DNA of 64,000 nucleotides, taken from the NCBI RefSeq assembly GCF_918797525.1, contig NZ_OU963893.1, forward strand, positions 4,030,001-4,094,000. The letters are read 5' to 3'. Source of the DNA: an unidentified bacterial endosymbiont (GTDB taxonomy: Bacteria; Pseudomonadota; Gammaproteobacteria; Enterobacterales; Enterobacteriaceae). The position numbers and the translations under genes are program-made. Below, piece after piece: positions 45,527-55,921 of the stretch. Within the stretch, counting starts at the first letter, position 1, and each line of letters starts with the position of its first letter. The notes beneath the pieces were generated by a model, which searched no databases, was not told the DNA's origin, and was given only the letters and a program-made list of their open reading frames with translations.

Positions 45527-46705
45527 TCAAACATCTTTAACCCGGCAGGTCAGTACCAGCGTAACCACCGAAATCGCCGCAATCATCCAGTAAACTGACG
45601 CATGTCCGTAGCTTTGCGACAGCGCGCCCTGAATCACACCGGCAAGAATGACGCCCGTCGAAATACTGTTGGTGAAAAGCGTGGTCGCGGAGCCTGCCCG
45701 CCCCGGCATTAAATCCTGGAACCAGAGCATGCCTATCCCGGCGACGATGCCGATAAACACGGCGTTGAAGAGCTGCAATGCCAGCAACGCTTCCTGCGAA
45801 TGGAAAAGGATCAGCCCCAGGTAGAACAGCACCCCAGCCGCTACCGCCACAATCATCATCCGGCGTTTGCCAAAGCGCTTCACGTAATACCCCGCCAGGA
45901 TCATCGCCGGAATTTCCAGCCCGGCGGCGGTACCCATCATGATCCCCGCAAGCTTGTCCGGTAACCCCAGATCGCCGCTGATCCACAATGGCATATCGAT
46001 AATGTACATGGTGTTGCAGGTCCACATCAGCGTGGAAGCAATAAACAACATGCGGACGTTTTTATCCTGCCAGCCGCTAACCTGGGTGATGGGCTTATCC
46101 GTCGTCTGCTCAACCCGCGCCACCGACGGCAGCGCGAAAGCAATCAGCACCAGGCTGATGACAAAGATCCCGGCAGCGATAGAGAACATGGTGGTGAAGC
46201 CGTAATTCAGCGCTAGCATGAATGCCAGCGGCGGGCCAATCACCCATGCCAGCGAAAGCTGCGCACGCATCACTGAACTGAACATCACCACTTCCCGCGC
46301 TGAATTATCCGCATATTCACGCGCCAGCGCGAACAGTTGCGGCATCGCGGTATTGGCCAGCGAGGCCAGCAGCACGCCGCAGGTGATGAGCGTCAGATAA
46401 TGGCGATTAAATGCAAATAGCAGCGCGTTACCCACGGCCATCGCACAGCAGAACAGGATCAGCTTACGCCGGTCACCCTGACGGTCAGATCGTTTCGCCA
46501 GCCCCAGGCTCACCAGGATCCCGGCAATGGCGTTGACGGTATAAAACAGCCCCACCCAAAACGGCTGTGCGCCCACCTCGCGGCTGAGGAACAGGCTGAG
46601 CGTCGGTGCCTGTAGCGCCCCCGCCACGCCCATCATAAAGGCCACCAGCATAAAAGCGGCATACACGCCGTTCAGGCGTCGCCCCATCGTCATCAACCAG
46701 AGCAT
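45527..46705 (-). CDS. setA: Sugar efflux transporter SetA
   Basis: Major-facilitator exporter of glucose, lactose and analogues; part of the sugar-phosphate stress response. It has 392 residues, the same as E. coli SetA, with about 12 helices. The start at MLWLMTMGRR (46705) has AAGGA 7 bases upstream. A 23-codon in-frame extension overlaps the SgrS terminator and is not credible. The gene begins 50 bases after the end of sgrS on the same strand, so it can be expressed by read-through from the sgrS promoter, as known in E. coli. Confidence 0.96.
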   Translation of the reverse strand: MLWLMTMGRRLNGVYAAFMLVAFMMGVAGALQAPTLSLFLSREVGAQPFWVGLFYTVNAIAGILVSLGLAKRSDRQGDRRKLILFCCAMAVGNALLFAFNRHYLTLITCGVLLASLANTAMPQLFALAREYADNSAREVVMFSSVMRAQLSLAWVIGPPLAFMLALNYGFTTMFSIAAGIFVISLVLIAFALPSVARVEQTTDKPITQVSGWQDKNVRMLFIASTLMWTCNTMYIIDMPLWISGDLGLPDKLAGIMMGTAAGLEIPAMILAGYYVKRFGKRRMMIVAVAAGVLFYLGLILFHSQEALLALQLFNAVFIGIVAGIGMLWFQDLMPGRAGSATTLFTNSISTGVILAGVIQGALSQSYGHASVYWMIAAISVVTLVLTCRVKDV

Positions 46706-46754
46706 GCGCAAGTCCTTGTGAAAGCAAAATCGAAATTGGGTGAAATAATAAACG

Positions 46755-46997
46755 AAAAAAGCCAGCAAAAACATTTTGCTGGCGGGTGATTAGCACCAAT
46801 ACTCAGTCACACATGATCGAGGCGAGTTAACCAGAAGAAACCGCTGTAACGTCCCACTGCATCAATTCTTCTAACATTTTCAGCCGTTGCTCAGCGCACT
46901 GGCGGGCCAGCCAGGATGCGCCTTTTGTCGCCGAAAAGTACTGCTGATAAAACTGACGTGCGGTAGACCTCTTCATAATTCACCTCCTCGCTTCATC
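46755..46997 (-). ncRNA. sgrS: SgrS small RNA (dual function)
   Basis: Hfq-dependent sRNA that pairs with ptsG mRNA during glucose-phosphate stress and also encodes SgrT. The predicted transcript is 243 nt (E. coli 227). The 5' end GATGAAGC is identical to E. coli, and the pairing segment GTGTGACTGAGTATTGGTG (46815-46797) is conserved. The 3' end is the stem GCCAGCAAAA / TTTTGCTGGC (46761-46783) followed by six U residues. A -10-like AATAAT lies about 7 bases before the 5' end. It is divergent from sgrR, its activator. Confidence 0.93.
46827..46976 (-). CDS. sgrT: SgrT, glucose-uptake inhibitor peptide encoded in SgrS
   Basis: A 49-residue peptide that inhibits the glucose transporter PtsG (EIICB-Glc) directly. 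It begins MKRSTARQFYQQYFSATKGA and continues with the conserved QRLKMLEELMQWD segment that matches QRLTMLEGLMQWD of E. coli SgrT. It is 6 residues longer than the 43-residue E. coli peptide, with an N-terminal extension MKRSTA. It is preceded by a strong AGGAGGTG site 6 bases before the ATG, stronger than the E. coli one, so translation may be efficient here. Confidence 0.92.
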   Translation of the reverse strand: MKRSTARQFYQQYFSATKGASWLARQCAEQRLKMLEELMQWDVTAVSSG

Positions 46998-47064
46998 GCT
47001 AAGGATTATTGGCTTAATATAGGGAAAAATAAATTGCTGGTTTTCTTTCAGGAGTTCCCCTTTT

Positions 47065-48720
47065 ATGCCTTCTGGTCGTCTGCAACAACAATTCATCCGC
47101 CTCTGGCAATGCTGCGAGGGGCAATCGCAGGAGACCACGCTAAACGAGCTGGCTGACCTGCTCAACTGCTCACGTCGGCATATGCGTACCTTGCTCAACA
47201 CCATGCAGCAGCAGGGCTGGCTCAGATGGGAGGCCGAGGCCGGGCGCGGTAAGCGTTCACGTCTGACCTTCCTCTACACCGGTCTGGCGTTACAGCAACA
47301 GCGTGCAGAGGATCTGCTTGAGCAGGACAGAATTGACCAGTTAGTGCAGCTGGTGGGAGACAAGGCGGCCGTGCGTCAGATGCTGGTCTCGCATCTTGGA
47401 CGAAGTTTCCGCCAGGGCCGCCATATCCTGCGGGTGCTCTACTATCGCCCGATGAAAAACCTTTTGCCTGGCACGGCGTTACGGCGTTCAGAAACCCATA
47501 TGGCCCGGCAGATTTTCAGCGGCCTGACGCGAATAAATGAGGAAAACGGGGAACTGGAAGCGGATATTGCCCACCACTGGCAGCAAATCGCGCCCCTTCA
47601 CTGGCGCTTCTTTTTACGTCCTGGCATCCATTTTCACAACGGTCGTGAACTGGAAATGGTCGATGTGATTGCCTCTCTTGAGCGTGCGCGCAGGCTACCG
47701 CTTTACGCGCACATTTCACGCATCCACTCCCCGACGGCATGGACACTGGATATTGAGCTAGCGCAGCCGGATAAATGGCTTCCCTGGCTGCTGGGGTATG
47801 TGCCGTCAATGATTCTCCCTGCCGAGTGGGAGTCACTTAACCATTTTGCCAGCCAGCCGATTGGCACCGGCCCCTACTCGGTTTCCCGCAATAATAATAA
47901 CCAGTTGAAGATCCGCGCCTTTGATGACTATTTTGGCTACCGGGCGCTGATCGACGAGGTGAACGTCTGGGTGTTACCGGATCTTAACGAAGAACTGAGC
48001 GCCGGGCTGACGCTGGAAGGCCCGACGACGGGCGAAAAAGCGGTTGAAAGCCGCCTTGAGGAAGGGTGTTATTATCTGCTGTTCGATCGCCGTAGCCAGC
48101 GTGGCGCCAGCCACGAGGTCCGCCAGTGGATTAGCCACATTCTGGCGCCCGCGAGCCTGATTTACCATGCGGATGTACAGTATCAGGCCTGGTGGTTCCC
48201 GGCCTACGGTCTGCTTCCCCGCTGGCACCATGCCCGTCCAGCGCGCAGTGAAAAGCCCGCTGGGCTGGAATCCATTACTTTGACCTTCTATCGCGAGCAC
48301 GTTGAACACCGCTTTATTGCCAGGATCATCGGAAAATTGCTGGCGGCGGCTGGGGTGACGCTGGAGATCCAGGAAGTCGACTATGATGAATGGCATCGCG
48401 GCGATATCGTGAGCGACATCTGGCTTAACAGCGCTAACTTCACTCTGCCGCTGGATTTCTCGCTCTTTTCACATCTGTATGAAGTCCCGCTGATCCAACA
48501 CTGTATCGATCGGGACTGGCAACAAGATGCCGCCAAATGGCGCGCAGGCGAGATGCATCTGGCCGCGTGGTGCCAGCAGTTGCTGGCTGAACAGGCTATC
48601 GTGCCGTTGATTCACCACTGGCTCATGATCCAGGGGCAACGCAGTATGCGCGGCTTACGGATGAATACGCTGGGCTGGTTTGATTTTAAATCCGCCTGGT
48701 TTGCCCCGCCGGAACCATAA
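47065..48720 (+). CDS. sgrR: Transcriptional activator SgrR of sgrS
   Basis: Senses sugar-phosphate stress, activates sgrS and represses itself. It has 551 residues, the same as E. coli. The N-terminal winged helix-turn-helix is near 20-55 ([25 protein letters not shown]), joined to a solute-binding-protein-like domain (SBP family 5, about 163-450) that presumably binds the signal. It is divergent from sgrS with 67 bases between the start codon and the RNA 5' end. An AGGAG site lies 10 bases before the ATG. Confidence 0.97.
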   Translation: MPSGRLQQQFIRLWQCCEGQSQETTLNELADLLNCSRRHMRTLLNTMQQQGWLRWEAEAGRGKRSRLTFLYTGLALQQQRAEDLLEQDRIDQLVQLVGDKAAVRQMLVSHLGRSFRQGRHILRVLYYRPMKNLLPGTALRRSETHMARQIFSGLTRINEENGELEADIAHHWQQIAPLHWRFFLRPGIHFHNGRELEMVDVIASLERARRLPLYAHISRIHSPTAWTLDIELAQPDKWLPWLLGYVPSMILPAEWESLNHFASQPIGTGPYSVSRNNNNQLKIRAFDDYFGYRALIDEVNVWVLPDLNEELSAGLTLEGPTTGEKAVESRLEEGCYYLLFDRRSQRGASHEVRQWISHILAPASLIYHADVQYQAWWFPAYGLLPRWHHARPARSEKPAGLESITLTFYREHVEHRFIARIIGKLLAAAGVTLEIQEVDYDEWHRGDIVSDIWLNSANFTLPLDFSLFSHLYEVPLIQHCIDRDWQQDAAKWRAGEMHLAAWCQQLLAEQAIVPLIHHWLMIQGQRSMRGLRMNTLGWFDFKSAWFAPPEP

Positions 48721-48761
48721 CACTTTCGTAATATTCACCAAATCATTACAATACCGCCGTT

Positions 48762-48889
48762 CTCAACGGGGTGCTGCATCACTGATGTGCGCTGAGATAA
48801 TACCCGTCGAACCTGATCCGGATAACGCCGGCGAAGGGATTTGAGGCTGTCGCTCAAAATCCTTTGCCACTCAACATTGAGGTGCAAAG
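48762..48889 (+). promoter_or_regulatory. TPP riboswitch (THI element) with start-site sequestering stem
   Basis: The aptamer spans 48762-48845: P1 is CTCAA (48762-48766) with TTGAG (48841-48845), and the THI-box segments CTGAGATAATACCC and ACCTGATCCGGATAACGCCGGCGAAGGGA are intact. Downstream, 48862-48889 forms a long stem (CTTTGC..CTCAA / TTGAG..GCAAAG) that hides the GAGGTG ribosome site and the GTG start of thiB. A CTCAA copy at 48853-48857 can compete for the P1 strand. It predicts lower thiBPQ translation when thiamine pyrophosphate is plentiful. Confidence 0.93.
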
Positions 48890-49872
48890 TGTTAAAAAAA
48901 GTTCTTTCCCTGCTGGCGCTGTTTGCGCTGCCTGCCGTGGCTAAGCCCGTTCTGACGGTCTACACCTACGACTCCTTCTCTGCCGACTGGGGCCCTGGCC
49001 CGGTGGTTAAACAAGCTTTTGAAGCCGACTGTGGCTGCGAGCTGAAGTTCGTGGCACTGGAAGACGGCGTTTCACTGCTTAACCGTCTGCGTATGGAAGG
49101 CAAAAACAGCAAAGCCGACGTGGTGCTCGGCCTGGATAACAACCTGCTGGAAGCCGCCACTCAAACCAAACTGTTTGCCAAAAGCGGCGTGGCGGCAGAG
49201 GCGGTTAACGTGCCGGGCGGCTGGACAAATGACATCTTTGTGCCGTTTGATTATGGCTATTTTGCTTTTGTTTACGACCAAAACAGGCTGAAAAATCCGC
49301 CGAAAAGCCTGAAAGAGCTGGTTGAAGGCGATCAGAAATGGCGTGTGATTTACCAGGATCCGCGCACCAGCACGCCGGGTCTTGGGTTGTTGCTGTGGAT
49401 GCAGAAAGTGTATGGCGATAAAGCGCCCGAAGCGTGGCAGAAACTGGCCGCTAAAACCGTGACCGTCACCAAGGGCTGGAGTGAAGCATACGGTCTGTTC
49501 CTGAAAGGGGAAAGTGACCTCGTCCTGAGCTATACCACTTCTCCGGCTTACCACATTATCGCCGAAAAGAAAGACAACTATGCCGCGGCGAACTTCGCAG
49601 AAGGCCACTATCTGCAGGTCGAAGTGGCTGCACGCACCGCCGCCAGCAAACAGCCGGAACTGGCGGAGAAGTTCCTGAAATTTATGCTTTCACCCGCATT
49701 CCAGAATGCGATCCCGACCGGCAACTGGATGTATCCGGTCACCGACGTCGCGCTCCCGGCAGGCTTCGGGCAACTGACTAAACCACAAACCTCGCTGGAG
49801 TTTACGCCGCAGCAGGTTGCCGCGCAGCGTGCCGCCTGGATAAGTGAATGGCAACGCGCCGTCAGCCGCTGA
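48889..49872 (+). CDS. thiB: Thiamine/TPP periplasmic binding protein ThiB
   Basis: Captures thiamine, TMP and TPP in the periplasm for the ThiPQ transporter. It has 327 residues starting with GTG (VLKKVLSLL...), the length of E. coli ThiB. The signal peptide ends around ALPAVA-KPVLTVYTYDSF (residue 18). Conserved ligand-site residues are in YTYDSF, DPRTSTPGLGLL, KGWSEAYG and TGNWMYPV. A 16-codon upstream extension runs through the riboswitch and is rejected. It overlaps thiP by 25 bases. Confidence 0.96.
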   Translation: MLKKVLSLLALFALPAVAKPVLTVYTYDSFSADWGPGPVVKQAFEADCGCELKFVALEDGVSLLNRLRMEGKNSKADVVLGLDNNLLEAATQTKLFAKSGVAAEAVNVPGGWTNDIFVPFDYGYFAFVYDQNRLKNPPKSLKELVEGDQKWRVIYQDPRTSTPGLGLLLWMQKVYGDKAPEAWQKLAAKTVTVTKGWSEAYGLFLKGESDLVLSYTTSPAYHIIAEKKDNYAAANFAEGHYLQVEVAARTAASKQPELAEKFLKFMLSPAFQNAIPTGNWMYPVTDVALPAGFGQLTKPQTSLEFTPQQVAAQRAAWISEWQRAVSR

Positions 49873-51458
49873 TCCCCGGCTGGTTAATTCCCGGTCTGCT
49901 CGCCGCCCTCCTGATGGTGGCGGTCAGCCTCGGCGCGTTCCTCGCGTTGTGGTTTAACGCGCCTGAAAGCGGCCTGCCCGCGCTCTGGCACGACAGCTAT
50001 CTCTGGCACGTCATTCGGTTCTCCTTCTGGCAGGCGTTTCTTTCTGCCCTGCTGTCGGCGATCCCGGCCATTTTTCTGGCGCGAGCGCTTTACCGCAGGC
50101 GTTTTCCCGGCAGGCAGGCGCTGCTTCGCCTGTGCGCAATGACGCTGATCCTGCCGGTGCTGGTAGCCGTGTTTGGCATCCTGAGCGTGTATGGCCGTCA
50201 GGGCTGGCTGGCCTCTCTCTTTACGATTTTAGGACTGGAGTGGACCTTCTCCCCCTACGGGCTGAAGGGCATTCTGCTGGCGCACGTCTTTTTCAATATG
50301 CCGATGGCGACACGGCTCTTTCTGCAGGCGCTGGAGAACATTCCCGGCGAGCAGCGTCAGATTGCAGCGCAACTGGGCATGCGTGGGGGAGCCTTCTTCC
50401 GTTTTGTCGAGTGGCCATGGCTGCGTCGGCACATTCCCCCCGTGGCGGCCCTGATCTTTATGCTCTGTTTCGCCAGTTTTGCCACCGTGCTGTCGCTCGG
50501 CGGTGGCCCACAGGCGACGACCATCGAGCTGGCTATCTATCAGGCGCTAAGTTATGACTACGATCCGGGTCGCGCCGCGCTGCTGGCTCTGGTGCAAATG
50601 GTATGCTGTCTCGTGCTGGTGATACTCAGCCAGCGGCTGAGCAAAACCATTGCGCCGGGCAGCCATCAGATTAAAGGCTGGCGCGATCCGCAGGATAGCC
50701 TGCACAGCCGCATCTGCGATGTCATTCTTATTACGCTGGCGCTTATGATTCTGCTTCCGCCATTGATAGCAGTTATCGTTGATGGTCTGAACCACAACCT
50801 TGTATCCGTATTGCTGCAGCCCATACTTTGGCAAGCCACCTGGACTTCGCTACGGATTGCGCTGGCAGCCGGACTGCTCTGCGTTAGTCTGACCATGATG
50901 CTGCTGTGGAGCAGCCGGGAGCTTTACGCTCGTCAGGCCCGCAAAGCCGGGCAAGCGCTGGAACTTACGGGGATGCTGATTCTGGCAATGCCGGGGATTG
51001 TGCTGGCGACGGGATTCTTTTTACTGTTGAACAGCACCGTTGGCCTGCCGGAAAGTGCCGACGGCATTGTGATTTTCACCAATGCCCTGATGGCGATCCC
51101 TTACGCCCTGAAGGTACTGGAAAACCCGATGCGCGACGTCAACAGCCGCTACAGCCTGCTGTGCCAGTCGCTCGGCATGCGGGGCTGGCAGCGCTTAAAG
51201 ATCGTCGAACTGCGTGCGCTGAAACGCCCGCTGGCTCAGGCGCTGGCCTTTGCCTGCGTGCTGTCGATCGGCGATTTTGGCGTCGTTGCGCTCTTTGGCA
51301 ATGAAGATTTCCGCACGCTGCCGTTCTGGCTGTATCAGCAGATAGGCTCCTATCGCAGCCAGGATGGCGCAGTGACGGCATTGTTGCTGTTGCTGCTGTG
51401 CTTTGCATTATTTACCGTTATCGAGACACTCCCGGGGCGCGATGATAAAACTGATTGA
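49848..51458 (+). CDS. thiP: Thiamine ABC transporter permease ThiP
   Basis: Twelve-helix permease with two fused BPD domains, 536 residues. Each half has the EAA-type loop that docks the ATPase: [23 protein letters not shown] near 166-188, and the second-half equivalent [21 protein letters not shown] near 433-452. The start [16 protein letters not shown] lies within the thiB 3' end, as in E. coli, and the 3' end overlaps thiQ by 17 bases. Confidence 0.97.
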   Translation: MATRRQPLIPGWLIPGLLAALLMVAVSLGAFLALWFNAPESGLPALWHDSYLWHVIRFSFWQAFLSALLSAIPAIFLARALYRRRFPGRQALLRLCAMTLILPVLVAVFGILSVYGRQGWLASLFTILGLEWTFSPYGLKGILLAHVFFNMPMATRLFLQALENIPGEQRQIAAQLGMRGGAFFRFVEWPWLRRHIPPVAALIFMLCFASFATVLSLGGGPQATTIELAIYQALSYDYDPGRAALLALVQMVCCLVLVILSQRLSKTIAPGSHQIKGWRDPQDSLHSRICDVILITLALMILLPPLIAVIVDGLNHNLVSVLLQPILWQATWTSLRIALAAGLLCVSLTMMLLWSSRELYARQARKAGQALELTGMLILAMPGIVLATGFFLLLNSTVGLPESADGIVIFTNALMAIPYALKVLENPMRDVNSRYSLLCQSLGMRGWQRLKIVELRALKRPLAQALAFACVLSIGDFGVVALFGNEDFRTLPFWLYQQIGSYRSQDGAVTALLLLLLCFALFTVIETLPGRDDKTD

Positions 51459-52137
51459 TGTAACCTGGCTGTACCAGCATCTGCCCATGCGCTTTACCCT
51501 CTCCGTGCGTCAGGGAGAGAGGATTGCGGTGCTTGGCCCCAGCGGGGCCGGAAAGAGTACCTTGCTTAATCTGATCACCGGTTTTTTGCAGCCGGCAAGC
51601 GGATCGATACAGATCGAAAATCGCGACCATGCCCACACGCCGCCCTCCAGGCGTCCGGTATCGATGCTGTTTCAGGAAAATAATCTGTTTACCCATCTGA
51701 CCGTACGGCAAAACATCGGCCTGGGGATGGATCCTGGGTTAAAGCTGGACGATGCACAGCGGCAGAAGCTGGAGCTTATTGCCGGGCAGATGGGCATTAC
51801 CGCCTTACTTGACCGCCTGCCAGGTGAGCTTTCCGGCGGGCAGCGGCAACGTGTGGCGCTGGCGCGCTGTCTGGTGCGAGAGCAGCCGGTACTGCTGCTT
51901 GATGAACCCTTCTCCGCACTCGACCCGGCACTGCGCCAGGAGATGCTCGCGCTGGTAAAGGATGTCTGCCAGCGTCAGCAACTGACGATGTTAATGGTAT
52001 CGCACAGCATTGAAGATGCGGCACGCATCGCTCCGCGATCGGTGGTGATCGCAGAGGGACGCATTGTATGGGATGGTGAAACAGAAGCGTTGATCAACGG
52101 CAAAGCAAGCGCATCGCACCTGCTGGGCATCCATTAA
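51442..52137 (+). CDS. thiQ: Thiamine ABC transporter ATPase ThiQ
   Basis: ATP-binding subunit that energises ThiBP uptake; 231 residues. Walker [10 protein letters not shown] is at 32-40, the Q-loop FQENN near 75, the signature LSGGQRQ near 131-137, Walker [13 protein letters not shown] near 151-162, and the switch His in VSHSIED near 187. I start at MIKLIDVTW (51442), matching E. coli; the 13-codon upstream frame belongs to thiP. The stop overlaps the end of yabI by 4 bases in convergent orientation. Confidence 0.97.
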   Translation: MIKLIDVTWLYQHLPMRFTLSVRQGERIAVLGPSGAGKSTLLNLITGFLQPASGSIQIENRDHAHTPPSRRPVSMLFQENNLFTHLTVRQNIGLGMDPGLKLDDAQRQKLELIAGQMGITALLDRLPGELSGGQRQRVALARCLVREQPVLLLDEPFSALDPALRQEMLALVKDVCQRQQLTMLMVSHSIEDAARIAPRSVVIAEGRIVWDGETEALINGKASASHLLGIH

Positions 52138-52901
52138 CGGCTGACCACCTTCAATAAAATCTCGCCGTAGACCGGCATCAGCGGGTGGCGGATAAGCGCC
52201 ACCAGCGCCACTACCGCCACACCCAACGTCACCGGCGCCAGCCAAAACAGGCGAGCCCGGGGCAGATAGCGCGTCAGGCGATCGGCAGTCGCTTTTGCGC
52301 TGCGCCACAGCCGCCAGCAGAGCCACACCGCCAGCCACAACAGCACAGCGGTTCCCAGCAGCAGCCACTTAAACTCACCGCTGTGCATACCGTCAGGGAT
52401 CTCTACGGTCGCGCCAGCGAGGATACCCGGCAGGAAGTAAAACGGCGGCCAGAAAACACAGCCGATAATGTTCGGGACCATGAATTTAGTAACAGGCAGG
52501 TCCAGCATCCCGGCGACCATCGGCACAAGCGGACGCGTTGGCCCGACAAAGCGGCCGACAAGGATAGTGAACATGCTGTGCTGATGCAGCGCGTGCTCGG
52601 TTTTATCCAGCAGCGCTTTGTTCTTTTTCATAAACGACCAGCGATGCAGCGGCTTTTTAAAGCGCCAGCCCAGCCAGAAGGAGACCCAGTCCCCGAGTAA
52701 ACAGCCAACAATACCGGCCATCCACGCCTGCCAGAAACTGACCTCGCCGCTGCCAATCAACGCCCCAAGCCCCGCCATCATCACCGTGCCGGGCAGAATA
52801 AGTCCAACGAGCGCCAGTGACTCCAGAAACGCCACCAGCGCAACGGCGATGAGCGAATACATAACGGACTGGGTGATAAAATGTTCCAGCAATGCCTGCA
52901 T
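52134..52901 (-). CDS. yabI: DedA-family membrane protein YabI
   Basis: Integral inner-membrane protein of the DedA/VTT superfamily, 255 residues. The family signature [21 protein letters not shown] (about 121-141) is present with its arginines, as is the N-terminal [16 protein letters not shown] region. DedA proteins are linked to lipid flipping and proton-dependent membrane homeostasis; the specific job of YabI is not established. I start at MQALLEHF (52901); an upstream TTG in frame is less likely. It converges on thiQ. Confidence 0.94.
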   Translation of the reverse strand: MQALLEHFITQSVMYSLIAVALVAFLESLALVGLILPGTVMMAGLGALIGSGEVSFWQAWMAGIVGCLLGDWVSFWLGWRFKKPLHRWSFMKKNKALLDKTEHALHQHSMFTILVGRFVGPTRPLVPMVAGMLDLPVTKFMVPNIIGCVFWPPFYFLPGILAGATVEIPDGMHSGEFKWLLLGTAVLLWLAVWLCWRLWRSAKATADRLTRYLPRARLFWLAPVTLGVAVVALVALIRHPLMPVYGEILLKVVSR

Positions 52902-53019
52902 ACCTATTCCAGTCAAAAAACGAATCAGGGATTCTGCTTAGCGCCCTGCTCCGCGTCAAGGCAATATAGTTTACAGGGTGCTTCCAGGGTTCACCTGTTT
53001 GTTTCGCTATTTTTACGGT

Positions 53020-53865
53020 TTATTCACATCCCGCGCGAAATTCGCTGGGGCTTGCACCGGTGCATTTCTTAAACACGCGGGAAAAATAGAGCTGATCTTC
53101 AAAGCCCACGTTGCGCCCCACGGTGGCAATCGGCATTCGGGTGGTGCTGAGCAACAGCTTCGCCTGGCTGATACGCTGATCCTCGCGCCAGCTCAGTACG
53201 CTCACCCCAAGCTGCTGGCGGAACAGATGCGATAAACGCGACGGGGAAAGGCAGACATGCTGGGCGACGCTGGCAATATCAAACTGGCTGTCGGCCAGAT
53301 GATCGCTGATATACTGACAGGCATCGCGCACGCGGTTATCCAGCGGTGGATTAAGCGACTCGTTAATCGCTTCCATCCTGCGCAACAGCACCTGTTCAAG
53401 CAGGTTAATCGCCAGCAGTTCAGCGTAGCGCCCTCCCGCTTGCCCCGCGTCAATAATCTGCGCAAACAGCTCGCGAAACTGCGCCAGATGAGCCTCGTCA
53501 GGACGATAAAAACCGGTGTGCGCGAAAATCGCTGGCCACGACAGCCACTCCTGCCAGTAGGCTCGCGGGCGGAAATAGACCCACTGGTGATACCACTCTT
53601 TCGCATCCGGATGACGCCCGTAGTGATGGACCTCCCCCGGCGGAAAGAGCAGCATATCGCCGGGTCGGCAGACGAACTGCTGATCACCGTTTTTTACGAT
53701 CCCTTCGCCGCGTACGGTGAGATTCAAAATAAAGCCCTTCATCCCCAGCGGTCGGTCGACGTAAAAATCGAGGTACCCTTCCGACTCAATCGGGGTTAAC
53801 CCTGCCACCAGATGGGCATTAAACGAGTAGCCAGGCAGTAAGGGATCGTTTTGCGTTTCGGCCAT
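53020..53865 (-). CDS. araC: Arabinose operon regulator AraC
   Basis: Dual regulator that represses by looping without arabinose and activates araBAD with arabinose. It has 281 residues. The N-terminal arm and cupin dimerisation domain (about 1-170) precede two helix-turn-helix motifs near 197-215 ([24 protein letters not shown]) and 245-265 ([22 protein letters not shown]). I start at MAETQNDPL (53865), the usual AraC start; the 31-codon upstream frame crosses araO2. It is divergent from araBAD. Confidence 0.97.
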   Translation of the reverse strand: MAETQNDPLLPGYSFNAHLVAGLTPIESEGYLDFYVDRPLGMKGFILNLTVRGEGIVKNGDQQFVCRPGDMLLFPPGEVHHYGRHPDAKEWYHQWVYFRPRAYWQEWLSWPAIFAHTGFYRPDEAHLAQFRELFAQIIDAGQAGGRYAELLAINLLEQVLLRRMEAINESLNPPLDNRVRDACQYISDHLADSQFDIASVAQHVCLSPSRLSHLFRQQLGVSVLSWREDQRISQAKLLLSTTRMPIATVGRNVGFEDQLYFSRVFKKCTGASPSEFRAGCE

Positions 53866-53893
53866 AGATTCAGTTCTCCCAAGGGTCCAGAAG

Positions 53894-53910
53894 GAAACCA
53901 ATTGTCCATA
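53894..53910. promoter_or_regulatory. araO2 half-site
   Basis: Bases GAAACCAATTGTCCATA match the E. coli araO2 half-site. Its centre lies 211 bases from that of araI1, essentially the E. coli spacing (210-211), so the helical phasing needed for the AraC repression loop is kept. It sits in the araC 5' untranslated region. Confidence 0.85.
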
Positions 53911-54027
53911 TCGATAAAAGCGGGTTAAACATGCCTCGTGAAATGCGCTAAAAACCATGACACCGCATTCATTTGCGCCAGGCTTCAGCCTTTCCCCCTA
54001 TTTTGTCCGCCCCTGAGGGCAGATAAG

Positions 54028-54047
54028 CAGTAACAAAAGTGTCTATA
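54028..54047. promoter_or_regulatory. araO1 operator / araC promoter region
   Basis: AGTAACAAAAGTGTCTATA aligns with the segment holding araO1 and the araC promoter in E. coli, followed by the shared ACGGCAGAAA. AraC bound here limits its own transcription. Exact half-site borders are inferred from the alignment. Confidence 0.6.
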
Positions 54048-54075
54048 AGTACGGCAGAAATGTCCACATAGAATA

Positions 54076-54091
54076 TTTGCACGGCGTCACA
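54076..54091. promoter_or_regulatory. CRP site of araC-araBAD
   Basis: TTTGC-ACGGCG-TCACA, identical to the E. coli ara CRP site in this core. cAMP-CRP here helps break the repression loop and activates araBAD. It ends 13 bases before araI1. Confidence 0.85.
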
Positions 54092-54104
54092 CTTTCCAAC
54101 GTAA

Positions 54105-54168
54105 CAGCAATTTAATCCATAAGATTAGCGGATCCTGCCTGACGATTTTTTTCCCCAGTCTCTAATGT
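54105..54168 (+). promoter_or_regulatory. araI1-I2 and araBAD promoter
   Basis: I1 is CAGCAATTTAATCCATA (54105-54121); I2 is TAGCGGATCCTGCCTGA (54126-54142). I2 overlaps the -35 CTGACG (54139-54144), and the -10 TAATGT (54163-54168) follows an 18-base spacer. The arrangement is that of E. coli pBAD, in which AraC-arabinose occupies I1 and I2 and touches RNA polymerase. Confidence 0.9.
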
Positions 54169-54201
54169 TCTTTCATATCTGTTTTTTGATGGAGCAACAC
54201 C

Positions 54202-55911
54202 ATGGCAATTGCGATTGGTCTCGATTTTGGCAGCGACTCGGTTCGCGCTCTGGCAGTGGATTGTAAGACTGGCCAGGAGATAGCAACCAGCGTTGAGTGG
54301 TATCCGCGCTGGCAAGAGGGGCGCTACTGCGATGCGCCAAACAACCAGTTCCGCCACCATCCGCGTGACTACATTGAGTCGATGGAAGCGGCAATCAAAA
54401 CCGTCCTCGCCGAGCTTTCTGACGCCCAGCGAGCAGAGATCGTCGGGATTGGCGTCGACAGCACCGGTTCAACGCCCGCCCCGGTGGATGCTGAAGGCCG
54501 CGTGCTGGCGCTGCGCCCCGAGTTTGCTGATAACCCGAACGCCATGTTCGTGTTGTGGAAAGATCATACCGCCGTCGAAGAAGCTGAAGCCATTACCCGT
54601 TTATGCCATCAGTCGGGTAAGACGGACTACTCACGCTATATTGGCGGTATTTACTCCAGCGAATGGTTCTGGGCCAAAATTTTGCACGTCACCCGTGCAG
54701 ATGCCGCAGTCGCGCAGGTTGCCGCATCGTGGATTGAGCTGTGCGATTGGGTTCCGGCGCTGCTCTCGGGCACCACGCGTCCGCAGGATATCCGCCGCGG
54801 GCGCTGCAGCGCCGGACATAAGTCTTTATGGCATGAAAGCTGGGGCGGCCTGCCGCCAGCGGCATTCTTTGATGAACTCGATCCGATCATCAATAAGAAC
54901 CTGAAATATCCGCTATTTACTGAGACTTTCACCGCAGATGTTCCGGTTGGCACGCTCTGCGACGTGTGGGCGAAGCGTCTGGGTCTGCCGCAGAATGTGG
55001 CGATTTCCGGCGGCGCATTTGACTGCCATATGGGCGCGGTCGGCGCGGGCGCACAGCCCAATACGCTGGTTAAAGTGATTGGGACGTCTACCTGCGACAT
55101 TCTGACGGCAGATAAAGCCAGCGTGGGCGACCGCACGGTGAAAGGTATCTGCGGCCAGGTGGACGGCAGCGTCGTGCCAGACTTTATTGGCCTCGAAGCG
55201 GGCCAGTCCGCGTTTGGCGATATCTACGCCTGGTTTGGCCGCGTGCTGGGCTGGCCGCTGGATAGGCTGGCGGCTGCGCACCCTGAACTGAAAGCGCAAA
55301 TTGCAGAGAGCAAAAAACAGCTTCTGCCTCAGCTCACTGAGGCCTGGGCAAAAAATCCGTCTCTCGACCACCTCCCGGTGGTGCTTGACTGGTTCAACGG
55401 CCGCCGCACGCCGTTTGCTAACCAGCGCCTGAAAGGGGTCATCACCGATCTCAACCTGGCAACTGATGCACCAGCACTCTTTGGCGGCCTGATTGCGGCA
55501 ACCGCGTTTGGCGCCCGCGCCATTATGGAGTGCTTTACCGAACAGGGTATCGACGTCAACAACGTGATGGCGCTGGGCGGTATCGCCCGTAAAAACCCGG
55601 TGATCATGCAGGCCTGCTGCGACGTATTAAACCGTCCGCTGCAGATTGTGGCCTCGGATCAGTGCTGTGCGCTGGGGGCCGCGATTTTTGCCGCTGTCGC
55701 CGCTGGCGTACATAGCGATATCCCGACTGCGCAACAGCGCATGGCGAGTGCCGTAGAAAATACCCTTCAGCCGCGCGCTCAACAGGCGCAACGCTTTGAA
55801 CAGCTTTATCAGCGCTACCTGCAATGGGCAAAAAGCGCTGAGCTTCACTATCTCCCTGTCGCTGCCCCGTCGAAACACTCCGCGGACACTACGGCAACCC
55901 TGACACATTAA
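54202..55911 (+). CDS. araB: Ribulokinase AraB
   Basis: Phosphorylates L-ribulose to L-ribulose-5-phosphate with ATP. It has 569 residues and belongs to the FGGY kinase family. N-terminal [16 protein letters not shown] is at 5-20; the ATP-site region GTSTCDI is near residue 294, and the C-terminal FGGY signature region runs around [19 protein letters not shown] and [15 protein letters not shown]. It is first in araBAD, with GGAG upstream; araA follows after 10 bases. Confidence 0.98.
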   Translation: MAIAIGLDFGSDSVRALAVDCKTGQEIATSVEWYPRWQEGRYCDAPNNQFRHHPRDYIESMEAAIKTVLAELSDAQRAEIVGIGVDSTGSTPAPVDAEGRVLALRPEFADNPNAMFVLWKDHTAVEEAEAITRLCHQSGKTDYSRYIGGIYSSEWFWAKILHVTRADAAVAQVAASWIELCDWVPALLSGTTRPQDIRRGRCSAGHKSLWHESWGGLPPAAFFDELDPIINKNLKYPLFTETFTADVPVGTLCDVWAKRLGLPQNVAISGGAFDCHMGAVGAGAQPNTLVKVIGTSTCDILTADKASVGDRTVKGICGQVDGSVVPDFIGLEAGQSAFGDIYAWFGRVLGWPLDRLAAAHPELKAQIAESKKQLLPQLTEAWAKNPSLDHLPVVLDWFNGRRTPFANQRLKGVITDLNLATDAPALFGGLIAATAFGARAIMECFTEQGIDVNNVMALGGIARKNPVIMQACCDVLNRPLQIVASDQCCALGAAIFAAVAAGVHSDIPTAQQRMASAVENTLQPRAQQAQRFEQLYQRYLQWAKSAELHYLPVAAPSKHSADTTATLTH

Positions 55912-55921
55912 GGATTTTACA

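Noticed and set aside
46706..46774. N-terminal extension of SetA
   Set aside because: It would be translated from within the SgrS terminator stem; homology starts at 46705.
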